NCBI GenBank assembly: GCA_019873685.1
Contig: JAIOAT010000045.1
Coordinates: forward strand, 1-32,398
From: Chloroflexota bacterium
GTDB lineage: Bacteria > Chloroflexota > Anaerolineae > Aggregatilineales > Ch27
Reading direction: 5' to 3'
Length of the DNA stretch: 32,398 nucleotides
Each line of letters starts with the position of its first letter. Position 1 is the first letter of the stretch. This document shows positions 16,345 to 23,928 of the stretch, piece after piece. The translations under genes were made by a program, and so were the position numbers. The notes under the pieces were generated by a model. That model was not told where the DNA came from, did no database searches, and worked only from the letters and a program-made list of their open reading frames with translations.

Positions 16345-17097
16345 ATGGTTTCCCACCGCCGCACCCCGGTTGAGCCGGAATCGATCACCCCTCATCTGTG
16401 CTCGCTGGACCTGCGCCTGCACATCCTCAAAGGGCTGCCCTTTTTCGCCGGGCTGCCGGAGGAGGATATCGCCGGGATCAACGCCCGCTTTCACGAACGC
16501 GGCTATGCGCCGGGAGAAACCATCTTCTACGCTGGAGACCCCGTCAAACGGCTGTATGTCGTCGCCTCCGGTAAGGTTAAGCTGCTGCGCCACACGCTCA
16601 GCGGCCAGGACGTTCTGCTGGACATCCTGGCTCCCGGTGAGTTCTTCGGTAATCTTTCCGCGCTGGGCGATGACGTGTACCCCGACACGGCCCAGGCCCA
16701 GACGCTAACCTGCGCGCTGAGCATCGAGGCGGACGTCTTCCGCCAGATCATGGCCGCCTACCCGGCCGTCGCCCTGGCTGTAGTCGACATCATGAATGAG
16801 CGCCTGCGCGCCGCGCATGAGATGATGCGCCAGCTCAGCGCCCATACTGCCGAGCAACGCATCGCCCACACCCTGCTCAAGCTTGGCGAGAAACTCGGTC
16901 AGCCGGCGGATGTTGGTCTGCTGATCCAGATGCCGCTTTCCCGCGAGGATGTGGCGGCCATGGCCGGGGCCACCGTAGAGACCGCCAGCCGGACGCTGAG
17001 CCAGTTCAAGAAGGCCGGGCTGATCCGCAGCGGGCGGCAGTGGGTGGCCCTGGCCGACCCTGACCGTCTGAGAGCCATCGCCGAAGGCGACGCCTGA
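16345..17097 (+). CDS. Crp/Fnr-family transcription regulator
   Basis: The 250-residue protein has an N-terminal cyclic-nucleotide-binding-type beta-barrel (about 25-145; GYAPGETIFYAGDPVKRLYV, GEFFGNLSALGDD) and a C-terminal winged helix-turn-helix (about 185-235; PLSREDVAAMAGATVETASR). The Fnr cysteine cluster is absent, with a single Cys near residue 19, so a 4Fe-4S oxygen sensor is unlikely. The cAMP-contacting Arg-Ser-type residues of true CRP are not evident either, so the ligand is unknown. ATG 16345 follows GAGGAG by six bases; the in-frame GTG at 16249 lacks this. The next gene downstream starts after a near-perfect palindrome, so the regulator may control the metal-efflux pair. Confidence 0.88.
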   Translation: MVSHRRTPVEPESITPHLCSLDLRLHILKGLPFFAGLPEEDIAGINARFHERGYAPGETIFYAGDPVKRLYVVASGKVKLLRHTLSGQDVLLDILAPGEFFGNLSALGDDVYPDTAQAQTLTCALSIEADVFRQIMAAYPAVALAVVDIMNERLRAAHEMMRQLSAHTAEQRIAHTLLKLGEKLGQPADVGLLIQMPLSREDVAAMAGATVETASRTLSQFKKAGLIRSGRQWVALADPDRLRAIAEGDA

Positions 17098-17160
17098 CCC
17101 CGCCCCGCCAGCGTCCTGATCTTCCCTGAATGCCAGAAATTCCCGGCCAGTTGTGGCAAA

Positions 17161-17180
17161 CAGTGCAATTAATTGCGCTG
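17161..17180. promoter_or_regulatory. 20-bp near-perfect palindrome upstream of the metal-efflux genes
   Basis: CAG-T-GCAATTAATTGC-G-CTG is symmetrical over 20 bp with one mismatched pair; the central 12 bp are perfect. It lies 73 bp upstream of the HMA start and 63 bp after the regulator stop. A possible -10 box TATGCT is at 17209-17214 without a good -35, which fits an activator-dependent promoter. The adjacent Crp/Fnr protein is the obvious candidate binder, but the sequence is not the canonical TTGAT-N4-ATCAA or TGTGA-N6-TCACA. Confidence 0.6.
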
Positions 17181-17252
17181 GATCATGTTACCTGCCTGCG
17201 GAAGGCGCTATGCTGGCGTCATGACCGCTGGAAATGAAGCTGGAGGTTAGCG

Positions 17253-17468
17253 ATGAAAACCGTTCTCCGCAGTCAGGAACTCACCTGCCCGTCCTGTGTG
17301 GCCAAGATCGAAAAGGCCCTCAAGGCGCTGGATGGCGTCACCGAGGCCCGGGTGTTCTTCAACACGGGTCGGATCGAGGTCGACCATGATAGCAATCTGG
17401 TCAGGGCCGACGATCTGGTCAAAGCTATCCGGGCAGCCGGCTACGAAGCACGTGTGACGCCCTTCTAG
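17253..17468 (+). CDS. Heavy-metal-associated (HMA) domain protein, copper-chaperone-like
   Basis: The 71-residue protein is a single ferredoxin-like HMA domain. The metal-binding loop is LTCPSC (Cys at 13 and 16), followed by VAKIEKALKALDGV and a second half ending AIRAAGYEARV, the normal length for CopZ-type chaperones. GGAGG lies six bases before the ATG. The P-type ATPase 104 bp downstream lacks any N-terminal HMA domain, so this protein probably serves as its metal-delivery or sensing domain in trans (inference). The metal is soft (Cu, Zn or Cd) by family but not determined. Confidence 0.92.
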   Translation: MKTVLRSQELTCPSCVAKIEKALKALDGVTEARVFFNTGRIEVDHDSNLVRADDLVKAIRAAGYEARVTPF

Positions 17469-17495
17469 CACGGGACGATTGAAAACCGCGGCTGT

Positions 17496-17525
17496 GCGCC
17501 CCGCCCTACCCACCGGACGGGGCGC
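17496..17525 (+). repeat. Intercistronic hairpin between HMA and ATPase genes
   Basis: A perfect 8-bp stem GCGCCCCG/CGGGGCGC with a 14-base loop lies in the 104-bp gap. It has no U-tract, so it may act as partial attenuator or stabiliser that lets the small HMA protein be made in excess over the pump. Confidence 0.45.
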
Positions 17526-17572
17526 GCCAGCCAGCTGGCAGCCATGACCTGGCAGGGAGCAAACCAACCACC

Positions 17573-19522
17573 ATGACCGTACTACGCAATCTTCTGGAAA
17601 ACCCTCGCCGCCTGCGCGAGGCGCTGACAATCGGCAGCGGGGTGCTGATCGCCGCCGCCCTCCTGGCCGGCAACCTGCCGGGCGGCGCTGCCTGGTACAA
17701 CGTTCTGATGGCCGCCGCTGCGCTCGTCGCCGGGGCCGATATCGCCGCCCGCGCCGCGCGCAGTCTGCGCAACCGCCACATCAGTATCGAACTGCTGGTG
17801 ACCATTGCCACTGCCGGCGCACTGCTGATCGGCGAATACTGGGAAGCGGCAGCGGTGACCTTCCTCTTCATGCTGGGCGCTTACCTGGAAGCCCGCACCC
17901 TCAGCCGCACCCGCCAGGTGCTGCAGAGCCTGCTGGACCTGGCGCCAACGACGGCCATCGTCCTGCGCGACGGGCGGCAGGAAGAAGTCGCCCCCGGTGA
18001 GGTTGCCTTTGGCGAAACTGTCCTGATCAAGCCCGGCGGCAAGGTCCCGGTCGATGGCGAAGTCATCGACGGGCGCTCCGCCGTAGACGAAAGCATGATC
18101 ACCGGCGAGCCAATCCCGGCGGAAAAACAGCCGGGTGCGCCGGTCTTCGCCGGGACGATCAACCAGGCCGGTCTGCTGGTCGTCCGTGCTACTGGCGTCG
18201 GGATGGATACCACGCTGGCCCGGATCATCCGCCGCGTGGAAGAAGCGCAGGACGAAAAAGCCCCCACCCAGCGCTTCATCGAGCGCTTCGCCCGGTGGTA
18301 CACGCCTTTCATCATCGCCCTGAGCGGCCTGTTTTACCTGCTCACGCGGGATGTCGAGCTGGCCCTGACCATCCTGGTCATCGGCTGTCCGGGCGCGCTG
18401 GTCATCTCCACGCCGGTCTCGGTCGTGGCCGGGATTGGCCGTGCCGCCAAGAGCGGCATCCTGATCAAGGGCGGCGAACACCTGGAGAACGCCGGCAAAA
18501 TCTCCGCCCTGGCCCTGGACAAGACCGGCACCCTGACCGCCGGGCGTCCACAGGTAACCGATGTGGTCGCCCTGCAACCGCTGGCCGTCGCCGCAGGACT
18601 GGAAGTTACTGAAGCAGACGCCGCTTATCCGCCACCTGCCCCCGTCGCACCGGATGGTCGCTGGACGCCTGAGCAGGGCGAGGTCCTGCGCCTGGCTGCC
18701 ATCGCCGAGTCCGGCTCCGAGCATCCGCTGGCGCGCGCCATCCTGGACGAAGTGGCGGGTCAGGACGCCCTCCCGGCAGCTAACAGCTTTGAGACATTCA
18801 CCGGCAAGGGCATCCAGGCGGAATACCTGGCGCAGACTATCCGCGTCGGCACTGCTGACTGGCTCTCCGGACTGGGTATCGCCATCCCGGCGGAAGCGCG
18901 GACCAACCTCAACCGGCTGCAGAGCGCCGGCAAGACGGCCGTCCTGGTGGCGGTTGACGACCTGGTGATCGGCATCCTGGGCATCGCCGACACGCTGCGC
19001 CCGGCAGCCCCTGAAGCGATCCGCCGGCTCAGGGCAGCCGGGGTACGGCGAATCGTCATGCTCACCGGCGATGACCGGGCCACCGCCGAAGCCATCGCCG
19101 CCGAAGCCGGGATCACGGAAGTCCACGCCCGCCTGCTGCCGGAGGACAAGCTGGAAGCCATCCGCCGCCTGCAGCGGGAAGGGCATGTCGTGGCTATGAT
19201 CGGCGATGGAATCAACGATGCTCCGGCTCTGGCTGCCGCCGATGTCGGGATCGCCATGGGCGCAGCGGGCACCGATGTAGCCATTGAGACCGCCGACATT
19301 GCCCTTATGGCCGATGACCTGCTCAAGCTCCCGGAGGCTGTCCGCTTTTCCAGGGCCACACTGACCAACATCCGCCAGAATATGCTGGTGGCGCTGGTCA
19401 CCGTGACCGGCCTGCTGATTGGCGTGATCGCCGGTGAAGTACATATGTCCGGCGGGATGCTCGTCCACGAAGCCTCGGTGCTGCTCGTCATCCTCAACGG
19501 GATGAGGCTGCTGCGCCTGTAG
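17573..19522 (+). CDS. P1B-type heavy-metal translocating ATPase with CPG motif
   Basis: The 649-residue pump has the actuator TGEP (177-180), phosphorylation site DKTGTLT (316-322), the P1B-specific SEHPLARAI, and hinge GDGINDAP. Eight membrane spans are predicted (two N-terminal extra spans before 70-110). The membrane metal site reads IGCPGALVISTPV (CPG at 272-274) where Cu, Zn and Cd pumps normally have CPC, and the last span carries HEASVLLVILNGMRL. The metal therefore cannot be assigned confidently. There is no N-terminal HMA domain; that role is taken by the separate upstream gene. The ATG at 17573 has AGGGAG about 14 bases ahead, a poor spacing. The protein likely exports a divalent or soft metal ion from the cytoplasm. 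Confidence 0.93.
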   Translation: MTVLRNLLENPRRLREALTIGSGVLIAAALLAGNLPGGAAWYNVLMAAAALVAGADIAARAARSLRNRHISIELLVTIATAGALLIGEYWEAAAVTFLFMLGAYLEARTLSRTRQVLQSLLDLAPTTAIVLRDGRQEEVAPGEVAFGETVLIKPGGKVPVDGEVIDGRSAVDESMITGEPIPAEKQPGAPVFAGTINQAGLLVVRATGVGMDTTLARIIRRVEEAQDEKAPTQRFIERFARWYTPFIIALSGLFYLLTRDVELALTILVIGCPGALVISTPVSVVAGIGRAAKSGILIKGGEHLENAGKISALALDKTGTLTAGRPQVTDVVALQPLAVAAGLEVTEADAAYPPPAPVAPDGRWTPEQGEVLRLAAIAESGSEHPLARAILDEVAGQDALPAANSFETFTGKGIQAEYLAQTIRVGTADWLSGLGIAIPAEARTNLNRLQSAGKTAVLVAVDDLVIGILGIADTLRPAAPEAIRRLRAAGVRRIVMLTGDDRATAEAIAAEAGITEVHARLLPEDKLEAIRRLQREGHVVAMIGDGINDAPALAAADVGIAMGAAGTDVAIETADIALMADDLLKLPEAVRFSRATLTNIRQNMLVALVTVTGLLIGVIAGEVHMSGGMLVHEASVLLVILNGMRLLRL

Positions 19523-19525
19523 ACA

Positions 19526-19552
19526 GGCCCGGGGATCGCCACGTCCCCGGCC
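19526..19552 (+). terminator. Hairpin after the ATPase gene
   Basis: GGCC-C-GGGGA pairs with TCCCCGGCC (nine pairs, one bulged C) just four bases after the ATPase stop codon. There is no U-tract, so it is a possible terminator or 3' stabiliser only. Confidence 0.45.
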
Positions 19553-19632
19553 ATCGGCATAAGTCCATACGCCGCTTGGCTTCCGGCAAGGTGCCCCGGC
19601 CCATGCGACCGGGACGCCGCCATTACGGGTGG

Positions 19633-19661
19633 TTGCCGCCCGGTCGGTTCTCCCCTAAGAT
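19633..19661 (+). promoter_or_regulatory. Probable promoter of the PASTA protein gene
   Basis: TTGCCG (19633-19638) and TAAGAT (19656-19661) are separated by 17 bases, each matching four of six consensus positions. A start near 19668 leaves a leader of about 50 bases containing the AGAGGAA ribosome site before ATG 19718. Confidence 0.45.
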
Positions 19662-19717
19662 AGCGGTGTAGACCAATCACTCCGCCCGGCGAGACACAAC
19701 CGGACAAGAGGAACGCC

Positions 19718-20821
19718 ATGAGAATCGCGAAGATCATTGCCTGCCTGCTGGCGCTGGTCGGAATGCTCAATACGGCACCGCTGATCGCTCAGGCTCAGGA
19801 TGGCCCGTCAGCATCTGTCCCCGATCTCACCGGTCTCAGCGTCCCGGCGGCGGCGGCCAGCCTCAACCGGGTCGGGCTGGCGCTCGGCCCGCAGATCGAC
19901 CAGCCATGGACGGAAGCAACGGGATTGCCGCCCAACACGGTCGTCGGCCAGGACATCCCGCCCGGTCAGGCGGTCGCCGCGGGCACCGCAATCGGGATCA
20001 CCGTCCTGCGCTCGCCCAATGTCCTGCTGCTCTACGACGCGGAAGGCATTACCCTGATCAACCAGAGCGGCGCAGACCTTGACCTGAACGGCCTGATTTT
20101 CACCGCCCTGGACGGCAACACGCCCGCCGCGTTCCCGGCGACCAACTGGCTGCCCGGCCTGTCAGCGGGCGATTGCGCCCAGCTCTGGGCGGTACGGCGC
20201 ACCGGCCCCTCCCGCCCGGCGGAATGCCGGGCCATCCAGCGCTGGCTGAGCACGGTTAATCCGGCTGTGCACTTCTGGACTGGCGCTAACGGCGTGACCC
20301 GCTTCAGCGTGAACTACGGCGGCGTCGAACGGGCGACCTGCCCCGCTGCGCCGCCCGGCGCCGGGCAGCAACGCTGCGCCTTCTTCCTGCCGGCGGGTGT
20401 CGCTGCTGGCGACGTGACCGAATACATTTACCTGGCGTATACGAGCGACCGCCTGATCGTGTTCAACCAGACTCAGGATCGCTGGATGCCGCTGCAGGGG
20501 GTAAAGCTCTACAACTACAACCCGAATGTAATCATCCGTGGCGCGGAGCTTACCGTCAGCGATCCCGGCCTGTATGCGATCCTCAACCCGGCAGCGGATA
20601 CCAGCCGGCTGGCGCCGGGGCAATGCCTGTTCTTCACCAACAGCAGCCCGGAAGCCACTACGCCGCCCCAGCCCTGCGAGGCGATCGCCCGCCTGGACAT
20701 TGACCCCAGCCTGGTCTTCTGGGCCGCCGACTTCGAGGTGGGCAGCGTGACTGATGGCCAGCGGCATTCCTGCCCGGCTGCCAGCCCGGACAAGCTCACG
20801 CTGTGCATCATGCCCCGTTAG
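19718..20821 (+). CDS. Secreted PASTA-domain protein with duplicated four-Cys module
   Basis: The 367-residue protein has a Sec signal peptide (1-26, ending IAQAQ) and one PASTA domain (about 33-97; VPDLTGLSVPAAAASLNRVGL and VVGQDIPPGQAVAAGT). The remainder is two copies of a module that I do not recognise by name, about 102-222 and 245-365. Each has four Cys with almost the same spacing: C153, C170, C208, C220 and C303, C320, C352, C363 (17, 38, 12 and 17, 32, 11). Conserved surroundings include GDCAQLW/GQCLFF, VHFW/LVFW and ATCPA/HSCPA. Disulfides are likely in the exported protein. PASTA domains bind peptidoglycan fragments, so wall attachment is plausible. It lacks a kinase domain. AGAGGAA precedes the ATG. 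Confidence 0.82.
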   Translation: MRIAKIIACLLALVGMLNTAPLIAQAQDGPSASVPDLTGLSVPAAAASLNRVGLALGPQIDQPWTEATGLPPNTVVGQDIPPGQAVAAGTAIGITVLRSPNVLLLYDAEGITLINQSGADLDLNGLIFTALDGNTPAAFPATNWLPGLSAGDCAQLWAVRRTGPSRPAECRAIQRWLSTVNPAVHFWTGANGVTRFSVNYGGVERATCPAAPPGAGQQRCAFFLPAGVAAGDVTEYIYLAYTSDRLIVFNQTQDRWMPLQGVKLYNYNPNVIIRGAELTVSDPGLYAILNPAADTSRLAPGQCLFFTNSSPEATTPPQPCEAIARLDIDPSLVFWAADFEVGSVTDGQRHSCPAASPDKLTLCIMPR

Positions 20822-20843
20822 GCCTCTGGCCTGCCGGAATCAC

Positions 20844-20880
20844 CAGCCGCCCGCCGGGTGATCAGGCGGGCGGCTGTTTG
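20844..20880. terminator. Shared terminator hairpin between convergent genes
   Basis: A perfect 12-bp stem, CAGCCGCCCGCC at 20844-20855 and GGCGGGCGGCTG at 20865-20876, closes a nine-base loop and is followed by TTTG on the plus strand. It lies between the stops at 20821 (plus) and 20901 (minus) and can end both transcripts, though the U-tract is short. Confidence 0.7.
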
Positions 20881-20900
20881 GACCGTCCTTACAGGCTTCA

Positions 20901-22433
20901 TCAATCGTCATCGTGGTCGTCATCCCGGTCAAAATGGCCGGGATGCACGCCAAATTCGCACTTGGCTCGCCAGCCATGCGCTGGCGCCCAGGGCGGCGGC
21001 GGATTGTTGCACTCGCCATCGCGCCAGACCTGCCCCGGCGCATTGATGTAGATGTCCACGTCCACAATGACCACTACAGCCGCAATGATCACCGTCAGGC
21101 CATCATCGTCGCGAACGCCGCCATCCACCCGCACGTGGTCGCCGACGCGCAGCGCGATCAGGATCGGGTCCGCGGGATCAAGCGTGATCTCAAACCCGTA
21201 GATGACGATGACATTGCCCCGGATCTCCACGACCGGCCCTTCGATCACGACCACAATCGGCAGGTCCGCTTCGCCGCCCTGATAGAACACGGTATCGGTG
21301 TCGGTGACTGCCGACGCGCCAGCCGTAGCCGTCACCGTCGCTGTGTTCTGTTGCTGGCCTTCCACCGCCGGGGATGGCCCCAGGATGCACTCGAACCCGT
21401 CACCCGGCGCCAGTTGCTCCGGGATGGTGCAGCCAGCCAGGGCAAAGGCAGGATCAGCCAGGGTAATGCCGGTCAGGGCGGCTGTGCCGTTATTGGTCAC
21501 CACCAGCTTGAACAGCACATCCTGCCCGACAGTCGCACGCGGGCCGGGGGCTGTATCGGCGTCATGCCAGACAGAACCACCGTTGACCGAAACGAACTTC
21601 TCGATGTCCACCGCCGGGCGTTCGCCGCCAAAGTAATAGGCGCTGTCGGCATCGCTGACCGTCCCGCCGCCAAACTCCGCCGTGACCGAGGCCGTATTGA
21701 CCTGCTGGCCCGCAGCTACCGGGAACGGCCCGGTGGGACACTCAAAGAACATGCCCGGCGCCAGCGTTGTAGGTACAGCGCAGGCTGCCAGATATGCGGG
21801 ATCGCTCAGGCGAATCTCGCCCAGCTCAACATCGCCGCTGTTGGTGACTGTCAAGCGGAAGGACACCTGCCCATCCAGCGGCACAGACGGCCCCGGCGCA
21901 CTGTCGGCGTCCGCCCAGGTCAGCCCGCCGTCAGTGGACACAAACTTCTCCAGCGTGACGGCCGGTCGGGCGCAGGCCGGGCCGGGAATCGTGCCTGCCT
22001 GGAACCCGTTGCCGTCCTTGACTGCCACGCTGACTGTCCCCTCAGCGATGTTGCCGGAAAGCGTCAACGTGTAGGTGCGGGTATCCGTCACCAGCAGTGG
22101 CACATCCCACTTGATCCCATCAATGCCAGTGGTCGGATCAACGCCAAAGCTGACCCCGCGCGCCGGGCTGTAGCCGACCACCTGTAATGGCGGATCGCAG
22201 CTTGGCAGACCCAGGTCAAAATGGCTCAGGTCAGGCGGTTGGCTCGTCCCGGCCACGGTATAAGTGAAGGTCGTCTGGTCGGTAGTGTCGTTGTACACCC
22301 GGCCACCGTAGCGCACCTCGAAGCTGCCCAGCCGCAGCCCACTATCTGGCCCCTGCGCCCGCGCCGGAACCGGAACGGGCAGCAGGCAAAGCACGAGGAT
22401 ACCGAGCAACAGTGCACGCCATTGTTGACCCAT
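20901..22433 (-). CDS. Secreted DUF11-like repeat protein with Asp/His-rich tail
   Basis: The 510-residue protein has a Sec signal peptide (1-27, ending ARAQ), an N-terminal domain (about 30-155) with FTYTVAGTSQPPDLSHFDL and paired Cys, and two DUF11-like beta repeats (about 157-268 and 274-387), each opening with EKFVS..GG..W.DAD.APGP. A region with GDHVRVDGGVRDDDGLTVII (about 430-450) resembles a small OB-like DUF5666 segment. The tail holds CNNPPPPWAPAHGW and ends HFDRDDDHDDD, which may bind metal ions. It is probably an extracellular adhesion or wall protein. ATG 22433 follows GGAG by eight bases; the GTG at 22442 would overlap that site. Confidence 0.8.
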   Translation of the reverse strand: MGQQWRALLLGILVLCLLPVPVPARAQGPDSGLRLGSFEVRYGGRVYNDTTDQTTFTYTVAGTSQPPDLSHFDLGLPSCDPPLQVVGYSPARGVSFGVDPTTGIDGIKWDVPLLVTDTRTYTLTLSGNIAEGTVSVAVKDGNGFQAGTIPGPACARPAVTLEKFVSTDGGLTWADADSAPGPSVPLDGQVSFRLTVTNSGDVELGEIRLSDPAYLAACAVPTTLAPGMFFECPTGPFPVAAGQQVNTASVTAEFGGGTVSDADSAYYFGGERPAVDIEKFVSVNGGSVWHDADTAPGPRATVGQDVLFKLVVTNNGTAALTGITLADPAFALAGCTIPEQLAPGDGFECILGPSPAVEGQQQNTATVTATAGASAVTDTDTVFYQGGEADLPIVVVIEGPVVEIRGNVIVIYGFEITLDPADPILIALRVGDHVRVDGGVRDDDGLTVIIAAVVVIVDVDIYINAPGQVWRDGECNNPPPPWAPAHGWRAKCEFGVHPGHFDRDDDHDDD

Positions 22434-22449
22434 AACAGGCACTCCAGAC

Positions 22450-22464
22450 GAGATGACTCATCTC
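22450..22464. promoter_or_regulatory. Perfect 7-1-7 palindrome in the leader of the DUF11-like gene
   Basis: GAGATGA-C-TCATCTC lies 17 bases upstream of the minus-strand ATG, next to the ribosome site. It could be an operator or a hairpin that covers the ribosome site region. No regulator is identified. Confidence 0.4.
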
Positions 22465-22612
22465 AACAGGTGCGATCATGGCCTGATCCATTAAACCATA
22501 CAATTCTCATATCGCCGCCGCCTGACGCAGGAATCAGGACAGAATTCCTACAGCCCCGCCCGGCGCAGGACGGGCGCACTGGCAAATCCGCTGCTTATCC
22601 TGCTGTTTACAA

Positions 22613-22621
22613 TGCTACAAT
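22613..22621 (+). promoter_or_regulatory. Extended -10 promoter candidate for the DUF4432/NagZ genes
   Basis: TGCTACAAT at 22613-22621 is an extended -10 element (TG, one base, TACAAT); a good -35 is lacking. Transcription would start near 22628, about 100 bases before the DUF4432 start. It is the only reasonable promoter seen in 22434-22728. Confidence 0.4.
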
Positions 22622-22728
22622 GAGGATGTCAGCGTTTCACCCTGTGAGCCTGACGATGTGCCTGACCATCGGCGCTGAGGCTTCCCGCAATATCTGCGCC
22701 GGTGCCCCACCCGACAGGTAGATGATCC

Positions 22729-23844
22729 ATGGCCCCACTTGAGACTCGAATCACCCTTGTGCCGGAGCAGTTCAGCGAGCGCGAGCGCACCGTGGTCACC
22801 CACGGCCCGCTGACGGCGACCGCCTTCCGCTACAACAGCGGCGTATGCGCCCTGCGCCTGGAAAACGAGCATGGTGCGTTGACCGTGCTTCCCTACCAGG
22901 GCCAGCAGATCTGGTCGGCGGAGTTTGGCTGTCCGGGCGTGGCGCGGCGCAACATCACCATGCGCTCTGCTTTTGAGGAACCCCAACCCACCCGCGACTT
23001 CCTGGCGACCTTCGGCGGCTTCTTGCAGCACTGCGGCCTGTCCGGCGTGGGCGGCCCCTCGCCGCAGGACACCCATCCGCTGCATGGCGAACTTCCGAAC
23101 GCGCCCTATCAGTCCGCCTATCTGGTCGCCGGTGAGGATGCTTCCGGCCCTTACCTGGGCATTGGTGGGACCTACCGGCACACGGTCACCTTCTCCCACG
23201 ACTATCTGGCGGAACCGCTGGTCACGCTGCACGGCGGCGCGGCGGGCTTCCGCGTAGCCATGACCATCACTAACCGCAAGCATTCCGACATGGAAATGCT
23301 CTACCTGATGCATCCCAACTTTCGCCCGGTGGATCATGGCCGGGTGGTCTACTCCGCGCCGTGCACCCCGCAGACCGTGCGCGTCCTGACAGCCATCCCC
23401 GCCCATATCCGCCCGCGCCCCGGCTACCGGGAGTTCCTGGAGCGTCTGGCGGCAGACCCCGCGCTGCACCAGGTGCTGGCTCCCGATCTGGCCTTTGACC
23501 CGGAAGTGGTCATGTTCATCGATTATGTAGCAGATGCCGACGGCTGGGCGCACAGCATGCTGGTGCACCCGGATGGTAGCGCCGAGGTCATCCGCCACCG
23601 TCCTGCCGAACTGCCGCGAGCCACGCGCTGGATCAGCCGCACCCCGGATCATGACGCGATCGCCCTGGCGGAAGCTGGCACCGCCGAACCGCGGGGTTAC
23701 CTGGGAGCCAGGGCTAACGGCCAGGTCAGGATTCTCAGGCCGGGGGAACGCTTCTCGTGTGCCATCGAGATCGAGGTTCTGAACGCGGATGACGCCCGCC
23801 GCCTGGAAGCGCACATCCAGACTGTGCTCGCCGCCCATGCCTGA
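22729..23844 (+). CDS. DUF4432 family, aldose-mutarotase-like protein
   Basis: The 371-residue protein has the galactose-mutarotase-like beta-sandwich pattern of DUF4432: ALRLENEHGALTVLPYQGQQ near residues 41-60, LQHCGLSGVGGP (about 99-110) and HPLHGELPNAPYQSAYLVAG (about 116-135), with conserved His residues in the sugar pocket. YLMHPNFRPVD (about 191-201) is a second His-containing motif. Family members are thought to act on aldoses or sugar phosphates, but no reaction is established for DUF4432 as a whole. It precedes the NagZ-like gene by 84 bases and probably starts the oligosaccharide-use operon, handling released sugars in the cytoplasm (inference). AGGTAG lies upstream of the ATG. Confidence 0.78.
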   Translation: MAPLETRITLVPEQFSERERTVVTHGPLTATAFRYNSGVCALRLENEHGALTVLPYQGQQIWSAEFGCPGVARRNITMRSAFEEPQPTRDFLATFGGFLQHCGLSGVGGPSPQDTHPLHGELPNAPYQSAYLVAGEDASGPYLGIGGTYRHTVTFSHDYLAEPLVTLHGGAAGFRVAMTITNRKHSDMEMLYLMHPNFRPVDHGRVVYSAPCTPQTVRVLTAIPAHIRPRPGYREFLERLAADPALHQVLAPDLAFDPEVVMFIDYVADADGWAHSMLVHPDGSAEVIRHRPAELPRATRWISRTPDHDAIALAEAGTAEPRGYLGARANGQVRILRPGERFSCAIEIEVLNADDARRLEAHIQTVLAAHA

Positions 23845-23928
23845 TCGCACTCCCGCCCTGTAGGGGTGGTATTCGTGACAACCCGTCCGTGTTTGGGCAG
23901 CGACCTGCTGCAAGAAAGGGCTGTGCTG

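Noticed and set aside
17161-17180. MerR/CueR-type operator
   Set aside because: MerR sites lie between -35 and -10 boxes with a 19-20 bp spacer; this palindrome lies upstream of the only reasonable -10.
17582-19468. 628-residue minus-strand ORF opposite the P-type ATPase
   Set aside because: Composition is that of an antisense shadow in GC-rich DNA; the plus strand has all ATPase motifs.
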